64,000 bases of DNA from JBDSKH01 sp050245915. Its GTDB lineage: Bacteria > Actinomycetota > Actinomycetes > Actinomycetales > Microbacteriaceae. The first letter of the stretch is position 1, and every line of letters starts with the position of its first letter. Shown here piece by piece: positions 49,082 to 57,757 of this stretch. The notes under the pieces were generated by a model. It was not told the origin of the DNA, searched no databases, and saw only the letters and a program-made list of their open reading frames with translations. The position numbers and the translations under genes were made by a program. Location of the stretch: the NCBI GenBank assembly GCA_050245915.1, contig JBFWWZ010000008.1, forward strand, positions 16,153-80,152, written 5' to 3'.

Positions 49082-49978
49082 TCAGCCTCGAGCGATCAGC
49101 CTGTACAGCGCGCTCCCCGGACCGATCTCCGGCAGAATCGCCGCGCCGTCGATACCCGGCCCGCGCGGCGACCGAATATCGGCCTGATCCCAGCGCCGAC
49201 GCAGGAGGGCCGTGAACGGGCGGGTGATGGCGTCTGCTCGCAGCACGCCCCCCATCCCGCACACCACAGGATCGGGCCGATCGGCCTGGCCGACTCGCCG
49301 GAGCCCGGTCTCGACCGACAATCCGAGCTCGCCAGCCGCGTCCGCGCAGATGCCTTGCGCGACCGGGTCGCCTTCGTCCGCTAGTTCGGCCACAGCGCGC
49401 GTGTACGCCGCGATCCGCCGCACCCGTCCGGGGTCGCCCTGCAACTCGATGTAGGCCTGCTCGAGATCGGGAAAATCGTCACGGACAACGGCCGAGAGCG
49501 CGGTGCTCGGCCCCCGTCCGTCGTGGGCGCGCATGACCGCTTCTAGGGCGGCTCGTCCGATCCAGTAGCCGGAACCGGCGTCTCCGATCAGATTGCCCCA
49601 GCCGTCAACGCGTGCCACCTCTGTCGCGCCGACCGCAAGCGTCACCACCCCGGTCCCCGCGGCGACCACGACTCCGGGCTCCTGGCCCAGCGCGCCCAGG
49701 TAGGACGTGACGGAGTCGTGCGCCATCAGCACCTGCCTGGCCCCGATGCGCGCCCTCAGGGCGGCGGGGTCGGTCTCCTCTGCAGTGAGCCCCGTCGACC
49801 CGACGGCGACCACATCGACTGGTCCCTCCACGGCATCCCGGACCACGCGCGCCAACTGCGGGATCAACGGTTCTGACGTCAGGATGCCGGGATGCTCGGC
49901 CTGGGCGCGGGGGATCCCGCTGTCGATGAGCAGCGTGCGGATGCCGGTCTGGCCGGCGTCGACCGCAAGAACACGCAT
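49082..49978 (-). CDS. BadF/BadG/BcrA-type sugar kinase (N-acetylglucosamine kinase-like)
   Basis: 298 residues. ASKHA fold: phosphate-1 VLAVDAGQTGIRTLLID, VAAGTGVVTLAVG (phosphate-2 region near residue 105), GWGNLIGDAGSGYWIGRAAL and VCGMGGVLRADAI. Family members phosphorylate GlcNAc or related amino sugars and hexoses; with the neighbouring mannoside genes the substrate may be mannose or a mannose derivative. Follows the LacI gene on the same strand by 16 bases, so regulator and kinase form one unit. Confidence 0.82.
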   Translation of the reverse strand: MRVLAVDAGQTGIRTLLIDSGIPRAQAEHPGILTSEPLIPQLARVVRDAVEGPVDVVAVGSTGLTAEETDPAALRARIGARQVLMAHDSVTSYLGALGQEPGVVVAAGTGVVTLAVGATEVARVDGWGNLIGDAGSGYWIGRAALEAVMRAHDGRGPSTALSAVVRDDFPDLEQAYIELQGDPGRVRRIAAYTRAVAELADEGDPVAQGICADAAGELGLSVETGLRRVGQADRPDPVVCGMGGVLRADAITRPFTALLRRRWDQADIRSPRGPGIDGAAILPEIGPGSALYRLIARG

Positions 49979-49994
49979 GGGGGAGCGGCCCGGC

Positions 49995-51053
49995 CTACGG
50001 GGCCTGCGGCACGTCCTCGAAGGTCGTGGGAGCGGGCGGGCGCTCGCCGCTTCCGCGCTGGATCAGTCGTGTGGGGATGTGGATGGTCTGGATGTCGCCC
50101 TCGGGACGAGCGAGCCGGTCGAGGGCGAGTCTTGCTGCTCGCCGGCCGAGTTCGACGGCATCGTGGGCCACCACGGTGAGTCCTGCTGAATCCGCGAAAT
50201 CGAAATCGTCGAAACCGATGAAGGCGAACTCGTCGCGGCGCTCGCCGAGAGCCCTCAGCACAGCCGCACTCGCCTTGTTGTTACCGGCGACGATCGCGGT
50301 GGGCGGGTCCGGAAGGGCGAGGAGGTCGCGGACGGACTCTTCCTCGCTAGGGCCGTCCAGGGACTCAGTCCGCTCCCAGCGGCTGGTGTCCATCACTCCG
50401 GCCTCGCGCAGAGCCTGCCTATATCCGGCGAGCCGCTGCTGATGGGTGTATAGGGACCCCGGACGACACACGAACGCGATCCTGCGGTGGCCGATCGAGG
50501 TGAGGGACCGGACGGCATCCGCCATGCCGTCATGATTGTCCAGCGTGACCGTGTCGCCGGCGAGGTTGTGCGGGGGTCGATCGACGAACACCAGCGGAGT
50601 GCCGAGCTGGCGCTCCCCGTCCAGATAACTCTGGTCGTCGGCGATCGGGACCATGATCAGGGCCCGGACCCGCTGTTTGAGGAGCGTTTCGACGACGCGT
50701 TCCTCGGTCCCCGGATCGTCGTCCGTCGCTGCGAGGATCATGATCAGACCCTCCGCCGCCAGTTCGCGCTCGATGCCTGCCGCGACCGAGAAGTAGAACG
50801 GGTTGGTGAGGTCACCGATGACGAAACCCACGGTCGTCGTCACACTGCCGCGACGCAGACTGCTGGCGATGTCGTTCGGGCGGAAACGCAGCCGACGAGC
50901 TGCTGCCATCACCTGCTGGCGGGTTTCGGGCGACACGTGAGTGCCCCCGGACATCACGCGTGACACGGTCTTCGCGCTGACACCGGCCAGTCGAGCGACG
51001 TCTGTCAGCGTCGCTCTCGGGGGAGGCGGAGGCGCCTCATCGACCGTTGTCAC
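49995..51053 (-). CDS. LacI family transcriptional repressor
   Basis: 352 residues. LacI helix-turn-helix ATLTDVARLAGVSAKTVSRVMSG (about 14-36) and hinge helix RPNDIASSLRRG, then a periplasmic-binding-like effector domain (about 70-335: VGFVIGDLTNPFYFSVAAGIE, FVDRPPHN, FIGFDDFD). It probably binds the two TGTCAAC palindromes in the divergent gap and is released by a mannoside-derived sugar. Start ATG/GTG region at 51053 precedes the HTH by 13 residues. Confidence 0.92.
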   Translation of the reverse strand: MTTVDEAPPPPPRATLTDVARLAGVSAKTVSRVMSGGTHVSPETRQQVMAAARRLRFRPNDIASSLRRGSVTTTVGFVIGDLTNPFYFSVAAGIERELAAEGLIMILAATDDDPGTEERVVETLLKQRVRALIMVPIADDQSYLDGERQLGTPLVFVDRPPHNLAGDTVTLDNHDGMADAVRSLTSIGHRRIAFVCRPGSLYTHQQRLAGYRQALREAGVMDTSRWERTESLDGPSEEESVRDLLALPDPPTAIVAGNNKASAAVLRALGERRDEFAFIGFDDFDFADSAGLTVVAHDAVELGRRAARLALDRLARPEGDIQTIHIPTRLIQRGSGERPPAPTTFEDVPQAP

Positions 51054-51090
51054 GCGGCTGACGATAGCACTTCGCGCGATCGAGGCGGTA

Positions 51091-51198
51091 TGTCAACGAG
51101 AGACACGAGCGCATCCGGCTGCGACTGTGATCATTGCTTGGGAGCGTGCCTAATCGCCCATGTCAACGTTGACACGATGTGAAGAAGCGTTGTACGTT
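51091..51198 (+). promoter_or_regulatory. LacI operators and promoter of the mannoside operon
   Basis: TGTCAACGTTGACA (51161-51174) is a perfect 14-bp palindrome with the central CG of LacI-family operators. A weaker copy TGTC-AACGAGA-GACA lies at 51091-51105. The right arm of the strong operator is the -35 box TTGACA (51169-51174); 18 bases later comes TACGTT (51193-51198) as -10. Repressor binding would block RNA polymerase directly. Confidence 0.82.
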
Positions 51199-51268
51199 CG
51201 CCTCGCTGCCCGACGCGGATCCCCCGGCGTCGGTCGCAGTCAACGAAGACTGAACGGAGAACAGCACC

Positions 51269-52570
51269 ATGAAGGCACAGAGGCTCATCATCGCCGGTGT
51301 CGCAGTCGCGGGGCTCATCGGAGCACTGACCGGCTGCGCCCCCAGCGACGGCGGCAACGACGACGGAACGCCGTCGGGCGAGATCACCGTCCTTACCCAG
51401 CGCACGGACATCGTCGACACCGTCTTCCAGGACTACAAGGCGGCGTTCGAGGAGAAGTACCCGGACGTCACGGTCAAGTTCGAGGCCATCACCGACTACG
51501 AGGGCGAGGTGACCACCCGGATGAGCACCGACGACTACGGCGACGTGCTCCTGATCCCGAACACGGTCACTCGCGACCAGCTGCCCGACTTCTTCGAGCC
51601 TCTCGGGACGACCGACGAGTTGAAGGAGAAGTACCGCTTCATCGACGAGCAGTCGTTCGACGGTCAGGGCTACGGCATCGCCATCACCGGCAACGCCCAG
51701 GGCATCCTCTACAACAAGAAGGTCTGGGAAGCCGCTGGCCTCACGGACCTGCCGACCACCCCGGACGAGTTCCTCGACGATCTGCAGACGATCAAGGACA
51801 AGACCGACGCCATTCCCCTGTACACCAACTACGCGGCCGGCTGGCCGATGAGCCAGTGGCAGGGCAACCGAGGCGAGATCTCCGCAAGCGGAGACATCGA
51901 CAACGACCTCACGACCAACAAAGCGCCGTGGACGGAGGGCGAAGACCTGTACGTCATCGACTCGCTGCTCTACGACGCGGTGAACAAGGGCCTCACCGAG
52001 GACGACCCGTTGACCACCGACTGGGAGAGCTCGAAGGGTCTGATGGGATCCGGGCAGATCGCGACGATGGTCCTCGGATCGTGGTCCATCGTGCAGTTCC
52101 AGCAGGCGGCGGTCGACGCCGGCGGCTCGGCCGAGGACATCGGGTACATGCCGTTCCCCTACCAGGTCGACGGCGAGTTCCACTCGGTCGCGTCGGGCGA
52201 CTACAAGAACGCGATCAACGTGCACTCGGAGCACAAGGCTGCGGCACGCGCGTGGATCGAATGGTTCGCTGAGGAATCCGGCTACGCCACCGACCAGGGT
52301 GGTCTCTCACCCCTCGTCGACGGTCCGACCCCGGACACGCTCGGTGACTTCGACGCCGCAGGCGTGAAGTACATCGAGATCACACCCGCCCCGGCCGGCG
52401 AGGAGAGCAAGCTCCAGGACATCTACAACGGAGCCGAGATCGACCTCTGGGGCAACGTCTACCGGCAGAAGCTTGTGGACATCGCGCGAGGCGCGGCTGA
52501 CGGAGACAAGGAGTCGTACTTCGACGACTTGAACAAGCGCTGGGCGGACTCGCTCGCGAACGTCGGCTAA
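51269..52570 (+). CDS. Sugar-binding lipoprotein of ABC importer (CUT1 type)
   Basis: 433 residues. Signal with lipobox IGALTGCAPS (Cys about 24), then a family 1 solute-binding fold: EITVLTQRTDIVDTVFQDYKAAFEEKYPDV, GQGYGIAITGNAQGILYNKKVWEAAGL, and AARAWIEWFAEES. Likely captures beta-manno-oligosaccharides outside the membrane for the two permeases. GGAGAAC upstream of ATG 51269 is a plausible ribosome site. The partner ATPase is not encoded here; CUT1 systems often share MsiK/UgpC. Confidence 0.9.
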   Translation: MKAQRLIIAGVAVAGLIGALTGCAPSDGGNDDGTPSGEITVLTQRTDIVDTVFQDYKAAFEEKYPDVTVKFEAITDYEGEVTTRMSTDDYGDVLLIPNTVTRDQLPDFFEPLGTTDELKEKYRFIDEQSFDGQGYGIAITGNAQGILYNKKVWEAAGLTDLPTTPDEFLDDLQTIKDKTDAIPLYTNYAAGWPMSQWQGNRGEISASGDIDNDLTTNKAPWTEGEDLYVIDSLLYDAVNKGLTEDDPLTTDWESSKGLMGSGQIATMVLGSWSIVQFQQAAVDAGGSAEDIGYMPFPYQVDGEFHSVASGDYKNAINVHSEHKAAARAWIEWFAEESGYATDQGGLSPLVDGPTPDTLGDFDAAGVKYIEITPAPAGEESKLQDIYNGAEIDLWGNVYRQKLVDIARGAADGDKESYFDDLNKRWADSLANVG

Positions 52571-52579
52571 CGCCATCCC

Positions 52580-52611
52580 GGACTGCCGCCCCTTCGCCGG
52601 GGCGGCAGTCC
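52580..52611 (+). terminator. Stem-loop between binding protein and permease
   Basis: Perfect 13-bp stem GGACTGCCGCCCC / GGGGCGGCAGTCC with a six-base loop, nine bases after the stop. As in many ABC operons it probably raises the level of the binding protein relative to the membrane genes. Confidence 0.75.
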
Positions 52612-52648
52612 AGGAAACCCTCGACGCGCACCGCGGAAAGAACGATCA

Positions 52649-53551
52649 ATGGTTTCACTCAGCCCCGGCCGGCCCGTGCGCCTCCGGCGAGAAAGCAGGC
52701 TGACGCCCTGGCTCTTCCTGCTCGTCCCCCTCGCACTCCTGGCCCTTCTCACCTACGTCCCGCTCGCGAACATGATCTGGTACGGGTTCACCAGCTGGGA
52801 CGGGCTCGACAAGACGAAGGAGTTCATAGGGCTGGACAACTACGTGAAGATCTTCACCAAACCTGAGATCTTCCACGTCTTCATCGTCAGCCTCTATTAC
52901 ATGGGCGCTTCGGTGATCCAGATGGTTCTGGCCCTCTACTTCGCCACCGTCCTGAGTTTCCGCACCCGGTTCCGGAACCTCTTCAAGGGCATCCTGTTCT
53001 TCCCGTACCTCATCAACGGCGTGGCCATCGCCTTCGTCTTCCTCTACTTCTTCCAGCCCGGCGGGACTCTCGACTCAGTCCTCACGCTGGTCGGACTCGG
53101 TGATCTCAGCAGGCAATGGCTCGGAGATCCGTCGCTGATCAACTACTCGCTCGCCGGCACGTCCGTCTGGCGCTACATGGGCCTGAACTTCGTGCTCTTC
53201 CTCGGAGCGATCCAATCGATCCCAGGCGAACTGTACGAAGCAGCCGATCTCGACGGCGCCAACTCCTGGCACAAGTTCCGCTACCTGATCCTCCCCGGAA
53301 TCAAGCGCATCATCAGCCTGTCGTTCATCCTCGCGATCGCCGGAAGTCTCTCGGCGTTCGAGATCCCCTTCATCATGACCAGCGGCGCGAACGGAAGCGC
53401 CACCTTCGTCATCCAGACCATCCAGACGGCCTTCAAGTTCCGGGACGTCGGACTCGCCTCGGCGATGGCGGTCGTCCTGCTGATCATCGTTCTGCTGGTC
53501 AGCTGGGTGCAGCGGCGTCTGGTCCCCGACGAGAAGACGGACCTGACGTGA
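52649..53551 (+). CDS. ABC sugar permease (MalF type)
   Basis: 300 residues, six membrane helices: TPWLFLLVPLALLALLTYVPLANMIWYGF at the start, and the EAA loop GELYEAADLDGANSWHKFRYLILPGIK near residue 195. Forms the importer channel with the next gene, which it overlaps by four bases (GTGA). Confidence 0.92.
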   Translation: MVSLSPGRPVRLRRESRLTPWLFLLVPLALLALLTYVPLANMIWYGFTSWDGLDKTKEFIGLDNYVKIFTKPEIFHVFIVSLYYMGASVIQMVLALYFATVLSFRTRFRNLFKGILFFPYLINGVAIAFVFLYFFQPGGTLDSVLTLVGLGDLSRQWLGDPSLINYSLAGTSVWRYMGLNFVLFLGAIQSIPGELYEAADLDGANSWHKFRYLILPGIKRIISLSFILAIAGSLSAFEIPFIMTSGANGSATFVIQTIQTAFKFRDVGLASAMAVVLLIIVLLVSWVQRRLVPDEKTDLT

Positions 53552-54372
53552 TCGCTCATCTCGCGCGCGTGCTGAAGTACGCCACCCTCGTCATAGCTGC
53601 GGTCGTCACCCTCCTGCCGCTGACCGTCATCGCCATGGCGGCGCTGAAGACGACCGAGGAATTCCGGAGCACCGGACCGCTCGACCCTCCCGGTGACTGG
53701 CTGAACTTCGCCAACTTCGTCGAGGCGTTCACTCGCGGAAACATGCTGCAGGGCTTCGTCAACACGACGATCATCCTGGTGTTCTCGCTGTTCGGGACCA
53801 TCCTCATCGGCACCATGGCGGCCTACGCGATCGACCGATTCGAGTTCCGATTCAAGAAGCTCGTCGTGGGCCTATTCCTGATCGCCAGCCTGGTCCCGAG
53901 CGTGACGACGCAGGTGGCGACCTTCCAGATCATCTCCGGGCTGCACCTGTTCAACACCCACGGCGCGGCAATCCTGCTTTTCACTGGCACGGACATCATC
54001 GCCATCTACATATTCGTCCAGTTCATGCAGGGCATCCCGCGCTCGCTCGACGAGGCGGCCATGATCGACGGCGCGAACCGCTTCTCCATCTACACACGCG
54101 TGATCTTCCCGCTTCTCAAGCCCGCGATCGCGACCGTGGTCATCATCAAGGGCATCGCGATCTACAACGAGTTCTACATCCCCTTCCTGTACATGCCGTC
54201 GCGGGACCTCGGCACGATCTCCACCACGCTGTTCCGGTTCAAAGGTCCGTTCAGCGCCGAGTGGGAGGTGATCGCAGCCGGCGTCATCGTCGTGATCGTC
54301 CCCACCCTCATCGTCTTCCTCCTTCTGCAACGCTGGATCTACAACGGACTGACCACAGGAGCTGTCAAGTGA
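53548..54372 (+). CDS. ABC sugar permease (MalG type)
   Basis: 274 residues, six membrane helices with the EAA loop IPRSLDEAAMIDGANRFSIYTRVIFPLLKPA near residues 165-195 and LPLTVIAMAALKTTEEF near the N-terminus. GTG 53548 overlaps the previous stop, and its own stop overlaps the beta-mannosidase GTG, linking transport and hydrolysis genes in translation. The longer frame upstream runs through the MalF-type gene. Confidence 0.92.
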   Translation: MIAHLARVLKYATLVIAAVVTLLPLTVIAMAALKTTEEFRSTGPLDPPGDWLNFANFVEAFTRGNMLQGFVNTTIILVFSLFGTILIGTMAAYAIDRFEFRFKKLVVGLFLIASLVPSVTTQVATFQIISGLHLFNTHGAAILLFTGTDIIAIYIFVQFMQGIPRSLDEAAMIDGANRFSIYTRVIFPLLKPAIATVVIIKGIAIYNEFYIPFLYMPSRDLGTISTTLFRFKGPFSAEWEVIAAGVIVVIVPTLIVFLLLQRWIYNGLTTGAVK

Positions 54373-56831
54373 GCCTCACCCACCCCATCACCACCACGCA
54401 GCAGCGTCGGCAGCTCCACGATGGGTGGACTCTCGAGTTGGTCGACGGACCAGCGCCCGAGGGCTTCGCACGCGGGCCGATCGCGGCGACGGTACCGGGC
54501 TCCGTACACACCGACCTCCTCGCCGCCGGGCTGATCCCCGACCCCTACCTCGACGACAACGAGCGACTGCTCGCATGGATCGGCCAGGCATCCTGGCGGT
54601 ACCGCCTCGGATTCGAGTGGTCCGACCAGGGATTCGAGCGAGTCGACCTGGCATTCGACGGAATCGACACCATCGCGGACATCACCCTCAACGGGCAGGT
54701 CGTGGCATCGACTCGCAACATGCACCGGCGCTACCGCTTCCCCGTGCGCGAACTGCTCCGTGAAGGGTCGAACGAACTGATCGTCGATTTCGCATCGCCC
54801 ATCCGCACCGCCGACGCGGAGAGTCTGGCGATCGGCTACCGCCCCCACGTGAATCATCACCCCTATAACGCGATCCGAAAGATGGCGTGCAGCTTTGGCT
54901 GGGACTGGGGCATCGACACCGCCAGTTCCGGCATCTGGCGCCCGGTCAGCCTGGAGAGCTGGTCCGGTGCCCGGATCGCATCGGTTCGGCCGCTCGCTCG
55001 GCTCGACGGCGACACAGGGCGACTCGAAGCCCACATCGACGTCGAGCGGGCATCCGCGGGTGCCGTCGAGCTCGCGGTGCGGTGTGGTCACCAGGAAACC
55101 ACGATCAGTGTCGAGGCCGGCCGGTCCTCGGCGGTCGCCACGGTCGAGATGGGCGAAGTACAGCGGTGGTGGCCCCAGGGTCACGGAAAGCAAGTGCTCT
55201 ACCCGGTCTCGGTCCGCCTTGGAAACGACTCCACGGCGCTCGATGGCTGGGACGGACGCGTGGGCTTCCGAGAAATCCGGGTCGACGCGACGCCCGACGA
55301 ACACGGGACCCCGTTCACGCTCGTGGTCAACGGCCGTCCGATATTTGTGAAGGGCGCCAACTGGATCCCGGACGATGCGTTCCCCCACCGTGTGGACCGG
55401 GCGCGATACGCGGCCAGGCTGAACCAGGCATTTGGCGCCCGGCTCAATCTCCTCCGCGTCTGGGGTGGCGGCATCTACGAGGACGACGCCTTCTACGAAC
55501 TCTGCGACGAACTCGGCATCCTGGTCTGGCAGGACTTCCTCTTCGCGTGCGCCGCGTACACCGAAGAAGGGTGGATGCGAGACGAAGTCGAGGCGGAAGC
55601 CCGCGACAACGTCACGCGACTCGCATCGCACGCGAGCCTCGCACTGTGGAACGGCAACAACGAGAACATCTGGGGCTTCCACGACTGGGGCTGGGAGAAG
55701 CGACTCGAGGGCAAGACCTGGGGTCTGGGGTACTACCTCAACCTGCTGCCCGCGATCGTCGCAGAGCTCGATCCCGACCGGGCGTACACACCGGGCAGCC
55801 CGTGGTCGTTCTCGGTCGACCGCCACCCAAACGACCCGGAGCACGGATCCATTCACGAGTGGGAGGTCTGGAACCGCCAGGACTTCCCCGTCTACCGCGA
55901 CGCCATTCCGCGCTTCGTGGCCGAATTCGGATGGCAAGGACCGCCGACCTGGTCGACCCTCCGCCGCTCGCTGCATGACGAGCCGCTGACCCCGGAGTCG
56001 CCCGGCATGCTCATCCATCAAAAGGCGCAAGACGGGAACGACAAGCTCACCGATGGCCTCGTGCCGCACCTCCCCTTCCCGAACACCATGGAGGACTGGC
56101 ACTGGGCGATGCAGCTCAACCAGGCCCGAGCTGTCGCATTCGGCATCGAGCACTACCGGTCGTGGAGTCCCCGGAACGCCGGGACGATCGTGTGGCAACT
56201 CAACGACTGCTGGCCCGTGACCTCGTGGGCAGCGGTGGATGGCGACGGGCGGCCGAAACCGCTGTGGCACGCCCTGCGCAACGCTTATGCCGACCGCCTC
56301 GTGACCATCCAGCCTCGGGATGCGGGCCTCGCCATTGTGCTCGTGAACGACACCGACGAGCTCTGGTCCGGTGAGCTGGCCCTTCGCCGGGTGGCGTTCG
56401 ACGGTACCGCGCTCGCCGCTGAGGCGATCGAGGTATCCATCCCGGCCCGAGAGGCCGTCACCGTCGCTGCCCCCTCGACGGTGACCAAGCCTGGTCAGGA
56501 GAACCGTGAAGTGCTCGTCGCGACGCTCGACGATGTTCGTGGTTTCTGGGGCTACGTCGAGGATCGTGATGCCGAATTGCCCGTGGCCGCAGTGACGATC
56601 GAGACGGAGCCGGCGGGCGAAAACACGATGGTCGTCCTCACGGCCGACACCTACGTCCGCGATCTCGCGCTGCTCGTGGATCAGATCGACCCGAGCGCGT
56701 GGTGTGACGAAGGACTCATGACGCTGCTTCCCGGTGAGTCGACGTCGATCCGTGTCCATGGTGCCGAGGTGACCGCGGATGACATTCGTCGGGTCCTACG
56801 CTCCGCCAACGATCTGGTGGCCGGTCGATGA
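54369..56831 (+). CDS. Beta-mannosidase, glycoside hydrolase family 2
   Basis: 820 residues, no signal peptide, so cytoplasmic: it removes mannose from imported beta-mannosides. The N-terminal jelly roll (about 1-180) has the LHDGWTLELVDG and VPGSVHTDLLAAGLIPDPYLDDNE stretches typical of GH2 mannosidases and KMACSFGWDWGIDTASSGIWRPV. The TIM barrel (about 310-610) has RVWGGGIYEDDAFYELCDELGILVWQDFLFACAAY, acid/base Glu in LWNGNNEN and nucleophile Glu in FVAEFGWQGPP. C-terminal beta domains follow. GTG 54369 overlaps the permease stop. Confidence 0.93.
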   Translation: MSLTHPITTTQQRRQLHDGWTLELVDGPAPEGFARGPIAATVPGSVHTDLLAAGLIPDPYLDDNERLLAWIGQASWRYRLGFEWSDQGFERVDLAFDGIDTIADITLNGQVVASTRNMHRRYRFPVRELLREGSNELIVDFASPIRTADAESLAIGYRPHVNHHPYNAIRKMACSFGWDWGIDTASSGIWRPVSLESWSGARIASVRPLARLDGDTGRLEAHIDVERASAGAVELAVRCGHQETTISVEAGRSSAVATVEMGEVQRWWPQGHGKQVLYPVSVRLGNDSTALDGWDGRVGFREIRVDATPDEHGTPFTLVVNGRPIFVKGANWIPDDAFPHRVDRARYAARLNQAFGARLNLLRVWGGGIYEDDAFYELCDELGILVWQDFLFACAAYTEEGWMRDEVEAEARDNVTRLASHASLALWNGNNENIWGFHDWGWEKRLEGKTWGLGYYLNLLPAIVAELDPDRAYTPGSPWSFSVDRHPNDPEHGSIHEWEVWNRQDFPVYRDAIPRFVAEFGWQGPPTWSTLRRSLHDEPLTPESPGMLIHQKAQDGNDKLTDGLVPHLPFPNTMEDWHWAMQLNQARAVAFGIEHYRSWSPRNAGTIVWQLNDCWPVTSWAAVDGDGRPKPLWHALRNAYADRLVTIQPRDAGLAIVLVNDTDELWSGELALRRVAFDGTALAAEAIEVSIPAREAVTVAAPSTVTKPGQENREVLVATLDDVRGFWGYVEDRDAELPVAAVTIETEPAGENTMVVLTADTYVRDLALLVDQIDPSAWCDEGLMTLLPGESTSIRVHGAEVTADDIRRVLRSANDLVAGR

Positions 56832-57757
56832 GCGACTTCATCGGGGGAATGACCTGGGGCTGGGTGGGAACGCCAGGAACCTGGTCGACACCAGAAGCGG
56901 ATCAGTCACTCACCGCGCTGGCCGCCAGCGGCTGCACCTGGGTCGCGCTCGCGTTTGCCGCTGTACAGGAGACCGCGCAGTCCACGGACATCCCGTTCGA
57001 GACCACGACGGTGAGCGACGACGAGCTGCGATGGGCGATTCGGCGCTCCCACGAACTGGGCCTGCAGGTCTGCGTTAAGCCTGTCGTGAACGTGGCGGAC
57101 GGGACCTGGCGTGCGCACATCGGCTTCCTCAGCCCGGACGTGCCGGGGGAGCCGACCTGGGGCGAGTGGTTCGCGTCGTATGAACGATTCGTCGTGCACG
57201 CAGCGCGTATCGCTGCGGAGGAGGGGGCAGCGATGCTCTGCGTCGGATGCGAGATGGTCCGCACCGACGAGCGCGAGGCGGAGTGGCGGCACCTCATCGC
57301 CGCGGTCCGCGACGTCTACCAGGGCACCGTCACCTACAACTGCGACAAGTACCAAGAGGATCGCCTGACCTGGTGGGACGCGGTCGACGTCATCTCCTCG
57401 AGCGGCTACTACCCGACCGGTCAGTGGGAGCAGCAGCTCGACCGCATCGAGGCGGTCGTTCGACGAGAGGAGAAGCCCTTCTTCTTCGCCGAAGCAGGGT
57501 GCCCGAGCCGCGACGGATCCCCGGCCCGCCCGAACGACTGGACTCTGGCGGGCGCGCCGTCGGAAGCCGCCCAAGCCGACTACTACCGCGAGATGTTCGC
57601 CGCGACCGAGCGCCGAGACTGGGTCGGCGGATTCCTGCTCTGGGATTGGCCAGCACACCTCTACGATCGGTCGACCGCATCGCAGAACACGGACTACTGC
57701 CCATACGGCAAGCAGGCAGCCGACGTCATGCGCGAGTACTACACGCGCCGCGCGTGA
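56828..57757 (+). CDS. Glycoside hydrolase, GH113-like (beta-mannanase)
   Basis: 309 residues, TIM barrel without signal peptide. GGMTWGWVGTPGTWSTPEADQSL at the start and GCTWVALAFAAVQ are like GH113 endo-mannanases. Candidate catalytic acids are Glu in LCVGCEMVRTDE (near 140) and Glu in FFFAEAGCPSRDG (near 222). A cytoplasmic location suggests action on short manno-oligosaccharides, next to the GH2 beta-mannosidase it overlaps by four bases. Stop overlaps the ABC exporter GTG. Confidence 0.8.
   Translation: MSDFIGGMTWGWVGTPGTWSTPEADQSLTALAASGCTWVALAFAAVQETAQSTDIPFETTTVSDDELRWAIRRSHELGLQVCVKPVVNVADGTWRAHIGFLSPDVPGEPTWGEWFASYERFVVHAARIAAEEGAAMLCVGCEMVRTDEREAEWRHLIAAVRDVYQGTVTYNCDKYQEDRLTWWDAVDVISSSGYYPTGQWEQQLDRIEAVVRREEKPFFFAEAGCPSRDGSPARPNDWTLAGAPSEAAQADYYREMFAATERRDWVGGFLLWDWPAHLYDRSTASQNTDYCPYGKQAADVMREYYTRRA

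Noticed and set aside
54339..56759. 806-codon minus-strand open frame opposite the GH2 gene
   Set aside because: Shadow of a high-GC gene; no recognisable domain, while the plus strand has complete GH2 motifs.
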